A DNA stretch of 39,621 bases from Bremia lactucae. Its lineage: Eukaryota > Oomycota > Peronosporomycetes > Peronosporales > Peronosporaceae. Under the pieces are notes generated by a model. That model did no database searches, was not told the origin of the DNA, and saw only the letters and a list, made by a program, of their open reading frames with translations. The stretch is from positions 623,964-663,584 of the forward strand of contig NC_090624.1 of assembly GCF_004359215.1 (NCBI RefSeq). The letters are read 5' to 3'. How positions within the stretch are numbered: the first letter of the stretch is position 1; every line of letters starts with the position of its first letter. Below, piece by piece: positions 1-10,161 of the stretch. The position numbers were made by a program, and so were the translations under genes.

Positions 1-414
1 GAAGCTAGCAGGAGATGCCCACAGACGGGAAAGATACGAAGCACTGAGGACGGAAGTTGTGTATCTCGCTCATCCGCCTGATATAGCGGCAACACACTGG
101 AAAGTCCTTCATGTGCTGCCGCACACTATGTGGACCTGGACCAACACTTCGCCAAGAAGAAGGGACATCCTGTCTTTACCAGACTTCACCGCGATCACCC
201 TTTCTCCGCAGAGTGTGCGGGCAGGTATCAAAACGGAGCAAGTAGGGGCACACTCACCCTTCCAAGCAAAATGACGTGGGAGGACCGGATGGTCGCGCTC
301 GGAGCGTGGCCTGACGGTGGCTCATCGATACTAAGGGTCTCCCGGCGCACACACGGTCTCTTCAGTGTGCCGGGACTGGAGAGACCGGCCCTAAGGACTA
401 CATTAAGCTTTTAA
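1..414 (+). pseudogene. Unrecognised coding remnant
   Basis: Two overlapping frames look protein-like. The first (from base 2) reads through RRERYEALRTEVVYLAHPPD and THWKVLHVLPHT. Near base 130 the sense appears to move to the next frame (LDQHFAKKKGHPVF, RLHRDHPFSAECAGRYQNG), which suggests one protein with a frameshift. The piece is cut by the window edge and I do not recognise the family. It lies just upstream of a solo LTR-A and may be the end of another transposable element. Bases 280-498 hold nothing else that I can name. Confidence 0.3.
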
Positions 415-498
415 AAAAAATCAGGGAACTTATTTACTATGACCACAGACAGGACTATTGCTCGGGGGCTTCTTTCCACCAGTGCCGCAGTCGGTACC

Positions 499-1051
499 TG
501 TAACGGGCTAAAGTTGCCCTAATGTTACACAGTCCCCATTAAGTACATTTGGTACTTAAGGGGATGGTCAATTACTAAATAATAGTAATTAGACCCAACA
601 CTCGGGTGTGGTGCACATTTGTGACCAACCCTTGTGGATGTGATGCACATGGGTGCATTCACATTAGGAGGGATGACGCCCAGCGTCATCCATGATGACG
701 GCTAGCGTCATCAGTTACGCGAGGTATCTATAAATATACGCTCGCAATACATATTAAATGATATCTATAGAGATAACATTCCAATCGGTAAAAATAGGTA
801 TTTGTATTTAATTCTTTTAAATATAAATCAGTCTGAAATTTACTACCTACTTGATAAATGCGCACGAGAAGACGGATTACCGCTCCCATGACGACACTTT
901 ACCAGAGTTCTTAGTGAGTTGGGTGAGGTCGCTTGCGCGCCCACCACAACTACCTCACTGCACGCAAGAGAAGCAGGTCAAACCGCTTCCTCGCTGTGCT
1001 AGGGTGTGTGCTTAAGTAGAGCGTGGCCGCATTACGACGTGCCCGCCTACA
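499..1051 (+). repeat. Solo LTR, family A, plus orientation
   Basis: The repeat begins TGTAACGGG and ends GCCCGCCTACA. It matches the LTR-A copies at 6847-7594, 23066-23509, 25284-25723 and 36456-36974. The five bases before it (GTACC, 494-498) and after it (GTACG, 1052-1056) agree at four of five positions, as expected of an aged Ty3/Gypsy target duplication. No primer-binding site follows, so it is a solo LTR. It carries two adjacent inverted TGACG/CGTCA pairs near 670-715. Confidence 0.85.
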
Positions 1052-1239
1052 GTACGGCCACCACAACTTAAAAATACTTTATTGCCGCACGCCGGAATGC
1101 AGCATGCGACAAGAAGCGGGTTGTAGCAGCAGATATAAAAGCCTTATTCTCTTTCCAGCCGTCCTGTGCGTGTGAAAGTGGCTCTTAGGTGTGTAACTCA
1201 TTATAAAAATGGATTTAAATTCACCACGGGTCAAGCGGA

Positions 1240-2070
1240 TGAATCAATAAGGGCATTTGACGCAAGAACAATCATGGCAGCCATGATATCGTGGTTGCGC
1301 ACAGATCGGTCCGAAATTGACCACATGAAGCGGCTTTACGCGAGGGCGTGGGATTTTCCGCTTGGGACCAAGCTGCCTGCAGCTCTCCTTTTGGGCGCCA
1401 GCAGCAGACAGGAAGGGTGGCGTTGCTGCTCTCGTGAACCCATATTAGGGATTTGGATTGGTATCTCAACTACTGCAGTATGAATGGCGAGTCTACTTAA
1501 TGGTTGTGAAAGGGAACTATGCTGACAAAGACATAATGATCGTGACATGTATGCTCCCTATATATTAAAGCACAGCGGGAACGTCTGTTCCGCCACCTGG
1601 CCGAGCTGGAGCTTTCGGCCTCCCACATGGTGATTGTTGGGCAATTTGAATTGCACCCTCAATGAACACACTGATCGCAGTTTTCACTTACCTCGGTAGC
1701 GGTCTCACATCTTTTAGATGTATAAAATGTAACTGATGCCGTCGAGCCCAAATTTGCGGTAAAGAAAACAAACGGGAGCCCCAGCATATTTACAAGAACA
1801 CATTGCCGGACAAGGCTGATGCTCCCACCTGGCTTGATCGGTGATATGCGTCGACCGTGGACCTGGAGTGGATCACTACAGTGGAAGTACAACCTCCTCG
1901 TGGAACATCGGATCATTATGCTGTGAAGCTTCATTTACGCTCGCCGAAAAACCCGGTGCGGGTGTGCAAGCAGCCGCGGGTGCATCCACCTCCATTCGAC
2001 TCAGGGGGTGTGGTACTGGCCGAGGTGACGGAGATGCTGATCGAATTTTAAGACGAAACCGGCGGCGGCC
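1240..2070 (+). pseudogene. LINE ORF2 endonuclease domain, decayed
   Basis: Stretches across several frames match the order of an apurinic-type (EEP) endonuclease of non-LTR retrotransposons. GRVALLLSREPI near 1420 resembles the GVALL strand. IMIVTCMLPIYI followed by AQRERLFRHLAELE (about 1535-1620) resembles the NVYAP strand and the R..FF..L helix. VGQFELHP near 1635 corresponds to the GDFN motif with its key residues lost. SDHYAVKLHLRSP at about 1910-1950 is the C-terminal SDH motif. Frameshifts and stops are frequent. In an active copy this domain nicks target DNA to prime reverse transcription; this copy cannot work. Confidence 0.65.
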
Positions 2071-3345
2071 ATAACTGCGTGCACCTGGGATGAACTTTAA
2101 TGCCAAATGGGCCGGAAGAAACTCACTGTGATGTGGCAGCGCAGGCGGGCGGTGCAAGCATCGGTACACCAACGAATTCGCCGACTTGTCAAACGGGTCC
2201 GCCGGCCCCGAAAGCAACAATACGAGCTGCCCTGACAATTGAGGGCATTACGGACTTGCTTTACTCCATAACACTGCATGAGACCGTGGAGGCAAATGGA
2301 CACCGGAGGATGTTCAGGGATTCAGCCTTTTCTTCACCAGGGACAACCGTAAAGTTTCCGTTCTACCGTATCAGGGTCAAGAATGGGGACAACACTATCC
2401 ACCGACTTGAGCCGGAGGAACGAGGTCCCTGGCGAGGAGACCATGACAAAGCTAACATTTTTGCTAAAACATGGACTCCTATCCTTCAGCAGGAGGCCAT
2501 GGACGCGCAAGAGTTCAGGCAGATGCTTGCACGATCAAATTCAAAAGAGCATCACACGGCTGAGTTGGATTCTCTGGCTGCATCCATATAGGAAGCCGAA
2601 TCACGCGCTGCAATTCTAAGCATGCATCGGGGCAAGGCTTGCGGTCCGAAAATGCTGGAGGACGACTGGTATGGAAATTACTTTGACATGCTCGTTCCGA
2701 TACTTGCCTGGCTTCACAATCAGTGGATAGGTTGAGGGAGTTTTTATGCCAGCTTCCTGAAGGCAGATGTATTTGCCTCAAAATTATAGGCCGCTGGCCT
2801 TACTTGATTCCAACTATAAAATTTACACCCGCATTCTCACCACCAAGACGAGAGTGAAAATGTCGCTTCTCATACACTCGAGCCAGAATAGGTCGTGCTA
2901 GGGAGGTCTAGTCACAGCACGATCGACAAAGACATGGCGGCGAGGGTAGCAGTCAATGCGGACCCGGAACTGGCGCAAGCATTGGAGCCACTATTGGACT
3001 TCAAAAAGGCATATGAATCGGTAAAAGTGCCTTCCTTTATAAAGCCCAGACGTGATTTGGATTCTCCCCGGCTAATGTTAAGACTGTAACGGCACTCCAT
3101 CACGACACAAATGTCAAATTTCTGGCCAACGGCAGCCGCGCCGGAAAGATAATGGCGTCGAGCGGCATACGGCAAGGCGCTCGCGGGTACAAATGGCGGG
3201 CGCGTGCCACCTATTTTTATCGCTCCTGTAGGCCCAGTGCTTCCCGCCTCATGGTTAAGGTGGAACGCTTCATTGTGAATAACGGTATACAGGGCACTAG
3301 CAGCGGTGATCACGACATCCCAACAACCGGCAAAGGTACATATGG
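2071..3345 (+). pseudogene. LINE ORF2 reverse transcriptase, decayed and truncated
   Basis: This continues the endonuclease remnant. A basic helical linker precedes a recognisable LINE-type reverse transcriptase. NYRPLALLDSNYKIYTRILT (about 2783-2842, one frame) is the NYRPI.LL..DYKI block. ALEPLLDFKKAYESV (about 2980-3020) is the LDFEKAFD block that holds the first catalytic aspartate. NGSRAGKIMASSGIRQGA (about 3130-3180) is the NG..S..F...SGIRQG block. The YADD block and everything after it are missing. At about 3345 the sequence passes directly into a Ty3/Gypsy pol C-terminus, so the LINE lost its 3' end at that junction. Confidence 0.7.
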
Positions 3346-3715
3346 TAGGTGACATCCTGCAGGCTAGAGAAGTAGTGGTCCGTTTCGTACAGAATTCCAT
3401 AGCTGATGCGTTGGACCGACAGAAACGCAACTCTGACAAAAAATGGAAGAGCAAGAATACTTTCATTTAATATTAATGACCTAGTCCTACTGTCTACGGA
3501 AAATCCATCAAACCATGCGGTGACGAATGTGGGCAGTATAAATTACAGCCCAGGTATATCGGTCCGTTTTGTGTACTACATCGCCAACGGAATGCATGCT
3601 CGATTGGTCTGCCTCGTAGGATACGTACGCATCCTTCGTTTTATGTTGGGCGACCTTACTTTCAACACGAGGCTACTTCTGATTCCGGATTACACCGGAA
3701 CGGTCTAAGGCATCC
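3346..3715 (+). pseudogene. Element D: Ty3/Gypsy pol C-terminus (integrase tail)
   Basis: The region reads RFVQNSIADALDRQKR, then NINDLVLLSTENPSNHAVT, then remnants of a GP..VL.R..NAY..L....R.HPSFYV segment. This is the linker and C-terminal barrel that follows the integrase core in Gypsy elements. It closely resembles the same part of element B on the minus strand at 31950-32380 (KINDLELLSTVNLPKRVVT). D is therefore a diverged relative of B whose gag, protease, reverse transcriptase and integrase core are absent, replaced upstream by the LINE. At least two frameshifts are needed to read it through. Confidence 0.7.
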
Positions 3716-5348
3716 ACCAAAGCCTGATGGTCCCGAGCCAAAGCCTTATGGGAGTCTGATTCTCACGAATCAGACGATCCACTCTTTACTCCAAGGAAGA
3801 GATTCTCTGACGAGCTGTCACCAGCTCGTTTTGTAGGGACTGATTTGTCCTTTCGTTCGCCAGTTGATCAGTCGCAACTTGCGCACAATTTCTCAACTGG
3901 TCATGAGAAACGTTATTAACCGTCACCGCTAACTCGCGATGACGGGATCGCTCGTGATCAAGATCCTCTTTTAAATGAGGTGTGATCCAAACCCGGGTTA
4001 GTCAAACGAGGCGAACACGATTTTTCCTCCCCTCCACATCCATTGACGGATTTGGGTGATGAGAAGCGTTTTCTTGTTGAAAGCTTCTTGAACCGCAATG
4101 GGGCAAAACGGGTTCAACGGAGTTATCTCGTTCGTTGCGAGGGCATCCACCCTCGCATGTTCGTTGGGAACGTCGTTCCCAGCTGATGATAAACGTTCGT
4201 TCCGTGTCCCGTCCTGCAGTACGACGAGACCTACCATCTTCAAAAGAAGGTCCATCGAGAATGAGTGCTTCCCGCGCTCGTAAAACGATTGGACTTCCCA
4301 ATCCCTTGACGCATCTCCTTAAAGATGAGCGTCCTCCAATTAGGATTTTCAACGGATTATGCTTCCTTAGGGGCGTGACCGGCACCCTTAAGAAAGCATG
4401 AACATGAGTTCCCCCATTAGAGGCGAAGTATCCCTGCCTTTCTAGACAACGGTGCAACTTTTAGCGTGCACCGACTACCGTCGGTCTTTCGAACCGTTCA
4501 CGGAAAGCGTTTACCTTGTCCAGCCAAAACTCACGGTCTATGTTTTGTACATTTTTTCGTACAAAGGCTATCCAAGCTTGGAACAAAAGTTTGACATCCT
4601 TTGCTCCTGTGCATGTGTACCAACGATACCGGAAAAAGGCATCGATGAAGAATTCCACTTCATCCTCGCCAGGCTTGTGAAGCCTGGATGAGTCAAACAA
4701 CGGAATATGACATTGATCGTTGGTCATACCAGACCAACAAATCAGGTTATCATTAGAGGGCCAACAACGTTGCTTTTCAGCACGAACCGCAACATTGTGG
4801 TCCCTCTCCTGCTGGCTCATATTAGCGATTACGATAACCTCGCCCTTGGAGCGATTCTTAGAATCACTCCATTCCTGGTGATGCAAACTAGCACCATTAG
4901 CAGCATTCCTTCCCCATTGATCACTTCGTCCCTGGTGACGTACAGTAACGTTACCAGAGTGATCATCGCCCATGGAGTCGTCATCAGAAGTTTTTTCACC
5001 AAAGAGGTCTGACGAGTCAAACAACCTCGTCATCACCTCGTTGATATTCACGTTAGGACTCAAAGGTTTAACGGACTCGGAGCCGAATGATCCGGCGGCA
5101 TTAACAGTCGCCACTGAGTCGGCCAATGACGGTGACTTGAACCAGTCACCTACAATTCGTTTTAGCAGGTGACTTGAACCCGTTACCTGCAATGTCACCC
5201 AGCAGATGATATTACCCCACTCACCTCCAATGGGAGTAGATGGTGACGTACCCCCCACACTAGACGCATTAGCGTCTACTAAAACATTTGCCTCACTGAC
5301 AGCTACACTGATCCACGCACCTGCCAGCTAAGCGGCCTCGCGGGCCAT
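3640..5348 (-). pseudogene. Element D antisense accessory ORF
   Basis: This ORF lies on the strand opposite to D pol, between the pol end and the D 3' LTR. The likely start is the ATG at 5348, with a TAG at codon 7. The frame then stays open to 4461, giving a hydrophilic protein rich in Ser, Asp and Asn. Further sense continues in shifted frames (4457-4000), including LDGPSFEDGRSRRTAGRD. It ends in a coiled coil (about 3985-3760, with LQNELVTARQRISSLE) and the motif ARDHQALVDALDRSGVIRN with a K.PR basic tail (about 3740-3660). The antisense ORF of element B ends the same way. The last 60-80 bp overlap the pol 3' end. Function unknown. Confidence 0.55.
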
Positions 5349-5580
5349 GCACACAGACTTGTTTTCGCCATCTTGGTTTTGGTCAAAGTCAATATTGCAA
5401 ATAAAATCGGTATTTTGATGAGATCATAACGTATATAAATTCGGTATTTTGATTGAATTCATAATACAAATAAAATCGGTATTTTGATTAAATTTAATAA
5501 TGCACATTACATGAAAGGCCTAATAATATTTTCTGTTACCCTACATCAGTCACTACAGTGACTGATGGCTAAGGGGTTGA
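5349..5580. promoter_or_regulatory. AT-rich segment between antisense ATG and D 3' LTR
   Basis: This segment holds three imperfect copies of AAAATCGGTATTTTGAT (near 5403, 5437 and 5472, spaced about 35 bp). It also holds a perfect 10-bp-arm palindrome at 5544-5567 (CATCAGTCAC, loop TACA, then the complement). CTAAGGGGTTGA at 5569-5580 resembles a polypurine tract and ends at the LTR start. It lies upstream of the antisense ORF, so it could be that gene's promoter, but no core promoter motif is obvious. Confidence 0.4.
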
Positions 5581-6160
5581 TGTAACGGAGTTCCGATTAC
5601 ATAAGTATAATTTCCTACAGGAGGAAATAGTAAAGAAGTTCAAAATTATTATCTTTCATTATTTGACTTAAATAGTTCCAATAATACCAGATTTGGTATT
5701 AGTGATGCAAAAATACATTAGCTCTATTGATTGTTTGCTTGCAAGATGAAAGAAGTCATAAACTTCATTAGTTACTATATTCAATAATGCCAGATGGGTA
5801 TTAGTGATGCAAAAATACATTAGCGCTATAGATTAGCTTGCTTAATGTTTAAATCAACCCCGCCAATCGTTACTAGACACGATTGTGCGGTGCGCTAGAA
5901 GGCGGTTTACTTAGTTAGATATTAATTGAATAAGTTCAGTAGATAGAATATCGTTACGTAATAAACTATATCTACTAATGCATTTTACTTTTTGCTTATT
6001 CTAATCCATCGAATTACCTTTGGTAGCTATAGACTCTTAGCTGCTTATAAATCTTCCTCTGTACTCTTGTATACTTGACGTTTCGAGGCACCCTACCTAC
6101 ACTGAAAATAGTGTAAGGTTAACAAGTACTGATCAATACTAATGAAATGTGTCCCATTAC
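5581..6160 (+). repeat. Element D 3' LTR (diverged B-type LTR)
   Basis: It begins TGTAACGGAG right after a polypurine-like tract. It ends near GTGTCCCATTAC, the equivalent of the B ending GTGCCCCGTTACA. Order is shared with LTR-B: a TCTTCCTCT block followed by GTACT..TGTA.ACTTGACGT..CGAGGCACC near the end. At about 580 bp it is longer than B. Part of the excess is a repeated segment: a block containing GGTATTAGTGATGCAAAAA occurs at about 5693 and again at about 5795. The boundaries are estimated by comparison with B. Confidence 0.55.
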
Positions 6161-6846
6161 TGACACTTCGTTACTCCGAGAGTCTATACTTCAGGAAGGC
6201 TTTCCGACTGCAATGCGTTAATGACGCTCAGAAACAACAATTCATTCTATAAAAGGAAGACTCATTGCTGGAAACTTGGGAACACTTTACATACTCGCCC
6301 CGTTCTGAAGTCTCAGCCTTGTTGTGGTGAGACGACAGAATACTTTTTGTGTGGTCTTCCAACCACTGTTCAATCGATGAAATAGCTAGAATATTTATAA
6401 TTGAGCCATAAATGGATTAGTCGAGCTCTTCTGTAATAATTGAGGTTGTCCTGAGTCATATCCGCAGCAAGATGAATGGCGGTCGAGGTCTAAGAATGCA
6501 AAGGATACCTTCTGCTTGTTGCATAAGGAACGAGAGCGTGTAACCCTTATCGCAATACTGCCATTAAAAACTATTGCTGAATGGCGTGGTGCAGTGTACC
6601 AAAATATTATACCATTGGCAGTTGCATGTGCCTATGAAAAATAAGTGAATAATTGACTTATTTTTGAAGCACAGGCTTCAGGGCCGCCTGGAGAAGAAAC
6701 TTTTTATTTCCGCGTTTGAAAACGGTTAGAGATAAGGCGTGCCCTCTTACTCGCGTTCACTATCCGCCATATTCGGATGAGCACGCATTCATCTTAGAGT
6801 TCAGAGGAATATTCCTATGTAGTCAAGGATATTTAGCTACCAAAGG
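6161..6846. other. No gene recognised
   Basis: I see no supported coding sequence in this stretch. The only local structure noted is an inverted pair AAAAATAAGT/ACTTATTTTT with a 9-base loop at about 6637-6665. It may be old transposon or intergenic DNA between element D and element A. Confidence 0.4.
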
Positions 6847-7594
6847 TGTAGGCAAGCACGTCGAAATGCGGCCATGCTCTACCTAGAAACATACTCTAGC
6901 ACAGCAAGGAAGCGGTTAGACCGTCTTCTATTGCGTGCAGTGTGGTAGTTGTGGTGGCGCCTTAGCGATCTCACCCAACGCACTAAGTTTTAGACATTGG
7001 AATGTCTGATTTAATAAATTCCAATGTAAAAAAACATTAATTTTGAGCCCGACATAGCAGAAAGAACTGGAACGGCACGTACTCCGTCGAATGACACTCG
7101 TTATAATAACAAATTGCTGAATGCTGAAAGCATTGTTGGCCTAAGGCCGAATCATCAAGGGTGTAAAATGCCTGAGATATTGGAGTGGCACGTCTAAGTC
7201 CACCGAGTAACTCTTGTAAAGTGTCGTCACGGGATCGCTAATCCGGCTCCTCGTGCGCACTTACCAAGCAGAAAGTAGTTTTCAGACTGATTTGTATTTA
7301 ATCGCATTAGAATACAAATTCCTTTTTTTATTAATCAAAATGTCATCTCTGTAGATGACACTAATATGTATTGCGAGCATATCTTTCTAGATTTCTCGCG
7401 TGACGGATGACGCTAGGCGTCATCCAAACTAATGTGAATGCACCTATGTGCATCAAATACACAAGGGCTGATCACAATGTGATTCACACCCGTGTGGTGG
7501 GTCTTATTACTTTATTTAAGTGATTGATCATCCCAATACACCAAGTGTACTTAACGGGGACTGTGTAACATTAGGGCAACTTGAACCCGTTACA
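6847..7594 (-). repeat. LTR-A, probable 3' LTR of element A, with 221-bp insert
   Basis: On the minus strand it starts TGTAACGGG at 7594 and ends CCTACA-like (TGTAGG on plus) at 6847. It is longer than the other copies because of foreign DNA at 6988-7208. Without that insert it is about 527 bp. A purine-rich tract (AAAGGGGGTTTGG on the minus strand, 7595-7612) abuts its start, as expected for a 3' LTR. The flanking pentamers do not match (AAAGG and CCAAA). Confidence 0.8.
6988..7208 (+). repeat. Captured fragment of element C pol hinge inside LTR-A
   Basis: This segment aligns over its whole length with 10648-10866 in element C. Shared runs include GAGCCCGAC, ATCAAGGGTG and GTCTAAGTCCACCGAGTA. 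The other LTR-A copies read straight through this point (CACTAAGTACTCTAG). Its own frame is still partly open (LLNAESIVGLRPNHQGC), better preserved than the copy in C. It lies antisense to the LTR. Right-hand junction bases AGTA and left-hand GTTTT are shared with the flanking LTR or source. Confidence 0.8.
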
Positions 7595-7612
7595 CCAAAC
7601 CCCCTTTAAGAA
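7595..7612 (-). other. Polypurine tract of element A
   Basis: On the minus strand this reads CTTAAAGGGGGTTTGG and directly precedes the LTR start TGTAACGGG. In Gypsy elements such a tract primes second-strand synthesis. Its position shows that the internal region of this element lies at higher coordinates. Confidence 0.6.
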
Positions 7613-7726
7613 CGAATTTACATTTTAAAATTTGTCAAAGAGGAAGGAGGAACTGCGAGCTACCTAACGCGCCGATAGTTCTCTAATTTCTTCTAGCGAA
7701 CTGTATTTTCATATACGGCATGAAAG

Positions 7727-7881
7727 ATGCCACCTAAAAGGGGCCACGTTGGTGGGTCGTCTGCGAAGACGCCCACTCAACCTCGCACTAAGCGCACGCG
7801 CCGCGTTAACACGCCGTTAGCGTCCAATGCCTTAGTCGAAACGCTGACACATACTGCTGCTGTCGCGTTAACGGGGCTTAA
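7727..7881 (+). pseudogene. Element A antisense accessory ORF, N-terminal part
   Basis: An ATG at 7727, 133 bp inside the 3' LTR, opens a frame of at least 52 codons before the gap. The start is strongly basic (MPPKRGHVGG, PRTKRTRRV) and could act as a nuclear-localisation or nucleic-acid-binding tail. It is on the strand opposite to element A gag-pol. The apparent 351-codon ORF across the N-run is not real: after the gap the sequence is LTR-C. The rest of this gene probably resumes at 16107, beyond the inserted element C. No family recognised. Confidence 0.5.
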
Positions 7882-8727
7882 NNNNNNNNNNNNNNNNNNN
7901 NNNNNNNNNNNNNNNNNNNNNNNNNNNNNNNNNNNNNNNNNNNNNNNNNNNNNNNNNNNNNNNNNNNNNNNNNNNNNNNNNNNNNNNNNNNNNNNNNNNN
8001 NNNNNNNNNNNNNNNNNNNNNNNNNNNNNNNNNNNNNNNNNNNNNNNNNNNNNNNNNNNNNNNNNNNNNNNNNNNNNNNNNNNNNNNNNNNNNNNNNNNN
8101 NNNNNNNNNNNNNNNNNNNNNNNNNNNNNNNNNNNNNNNNNNNNNNNNNNNNNNNNNNNNNNNNNNNNNNNNNNNNNNNNNNNNNNNNNNNNNNNNNNNN
8201 NNNNNNNNNNNNNNNNNNNNNNNNNNNNNNNNNNNNNNNNNNNNNNNNNNNNNNNNNNNNNNNNNNNNNNNNNNNNNNNNNNNNNNNNNNNNNNNNNNNN
8301 NNNNNNNNNNNNNNNNNNNNNNNNNNNNNNNNNNNNNNNNNNNNNNNNNNNNNNNNNNNNNNNNNNNNNNNNNNNNNNNNNNNNNNNNNNNNNNNNNNNN
8401 NNNNNNNNNNNNNNNNNNNNNNNNNNNNNNNNNNNNNNNNNNNNNNNNNNNNNNNNNNNNNNNNNNNNNNNNNNNNNNNNNNNNNNNNNNNNNNNNNNNN
8501 NNNNNNNNNNNNNNNNNNNNNNNNNNNNNNNNNNNNNNNNNNNNNNNNNNNNNNNNNNNNNNNNNNNNNNNNNNNNNNNNNNNNNNNNNNNNNNNNNNNN
8601 NNNNNNNNNNNNNNNNNNNNNNNNNNNNNNNNNNNNNNNNNNNNNNNNNNNNNNNNNNNNNNNNNNNNNNNNNNNNNNNNNNNNNNNNNNNNNNNNNNNN
8701 NNNNNNNNNNNNNNNNNNNNNNNNNNN
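7882..8727. other. Assembly gap (846 N)
   Basis: By comparison with the 3' LTR of element C, about 198 bp of the 5' LTR-C must lie here. The rest should be the middle of the element A antisense ORF and the left target-site copy of the C insertion. Confidence 0.9.
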
Positions 8728-8998
8728 CAGTTCCCCTTTTGATCTTAAAGCGTTAAGTGCCTTCCTAAGGCTTGCGCATTGATCTGTAAGAGATAGAAGC
8801 CTTTCTAAGGTATATCCTCTTGGGCACTAGTTGCCACTTGGTTCTACGAACCCCTGAATCCCTTGAACTAGGATTCCTTAAGCTTTAATAGCTTGTACGA
8901 CTCCCTGAGTTGTTAAACCCATTAGTTCAATAGAACTAAGTGACTCTCTGAGTCTGAAAGTCTTCCTCTGACTTTAGGAGCGAGGTAGCTCCGCTACA
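8728..8998 (+). repeat. 5' LTR of element C, 3' part
   Basis: This matches the 3' LTR from 15836 to 16106 with a handful of differences and ends GCTCCGCTACA. The first ~198 bp are hidden in the gap. Confidence 0.9.
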
Positions 8999-9000
8999 CC

Positions 9001-9016
9001 TGGTAGCACTCGTAGT
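9001..9016 (+). other. Primer-binding site of element C
   Basis: TGGTAGCACTCGTAG begins two bases after the LTR end. It would pair with a tRNA 3' end of the form ...GTGCTACCA. It is nearly the same as in family B (TGGTAGCACTTTG). Confidence 0.7.
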
Positions 9017-9058
9017 CAATCTACGCCTGAGTCTTTACAAGACTAATTTCTCACGAAA

Positions 9059-10115
9059 ATGGAAGAGGTTCCAGAATTGTCAGAAGCGCAACGCGCCGCT
9101 TATGACAAGCTCAAAACCTTATTCGGGCTTGAGCACGTGGAATTTATTATCTCCCAGGGACCAGAGGTCCTGCATGCAAGGCTTGAAGCCTTCATGCGGT
9201 ACGAAGCCTCCCTGATCGGTCAGGTACAGGACCATTTAGCGGCATCTATGCCAACCCGGTACATCTCTGTACCTGATTCAGAGCCGAGGGCTCTCCCTCT
9301 AACTGTAAATGTGAAGACATTTGAGGAAAAGAGGGAGAAAATCTGCTTTTTTGGATCAAGCAGATGGAAATGTCCATTGATTCCGCCTTGTTTCTAACAA
9401 AATTGCAAAAGGTGGCTATGGCCATTTCCAAACTTGGAGGTAGAGCCATGGAGTGGGCACAACCGTGCAGCACGTCCATAAACGACGCTTTTCCCTCATG
9501 GAATTTGCCGAAACAGCAAATGGCCAGCATTTTTGCACCGCCTGATCAGGCTTTTCGCATGCGGGCACGGCTCCTAGCGACTCGACAGGGTAAATGAACC
9601 CTAGGGGACTTTGTCCAGGAGCTGAGAACTCTCATTGCATCTATGCATCAAGACCCGGTGCAAGAAGCAATTGTAGTGACCATCTTTATGGGTGGTCTCA
9701 ATTGAGGCGTTGCCCGGCGGAATTGATTCGATCTGATCCAGCTACGTTCGAAGAGGCAGTTGCCATAGCGCTACGCGCCGAGTTTGACTTTAAGTCTGCT
9801 CGCGTTAGCACGCCTGTCTACCGAACAAGCTCTTCGATCACATGGGTTTCGTCTAATAGAGCGGAACCTACGGATTTAAGCCTCGTTGAGGAAGGAGAAG
9901 AGGCTCTTCAAGCTTTGGAACAGCATAAGACCAAATCCGTAGATGTTATATGTGCGGAAGCACGAAACATTTACGCCCTGCCTGCCCTCTTCGAAATTCG
10001 CGTAAAGTTCGAAAGAGCTCCAACTCCGACCTATACCAGAGATCTGGCACGGTGCGGGAAAACGTCGATACCCAGTAGGTGCGAGGCGCCCTCCTGGGGA
10101 AGACCTAGGCTCTGA
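9059..10115 (+). pseudogene. Element C gag
   Basis: The ATG at 9059 (MEEVPELSEAQRAAYDKLKT) is the first after the primer-binding site. It opens a frame to about 9340, where the sense shifts (LFWIKQMEMSIDSALFLTKL, GGRAMEWAQP) into the capsid-like retrotransposon gag domain. It continues with LGDFVQELRTLIASMHQDPV after a TGA at 9596, and AVAIALRAEFDFKSARVS in another frame. A CCHC zinc knuckle, CYMCGSTKHLRPAC, lies at 9944-9985 in a third frame. Gag packages element RNA in virus-like particles. At least four frame changes make this copy non-functional. Confidence 0.8.
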
Positions 10116-10161
10116 TGAACCTCAATGTGAGTATAAATAGAACCTAGCTTTAATTAGCTCG

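Noticed and set aside
6841..7600. CRISPR array or satellite from repeated short palindromes in LTR-A
   Set aside because: There are no regular repeat-spacer units; the signal comes from a few inverted pairs within an LTR.
7727..8782. 351-codon ORF across the N-run
   Set aside because: Only the first 52 codons are real sequence; the end is LTR-C, so the frame through the gap is meaningless.
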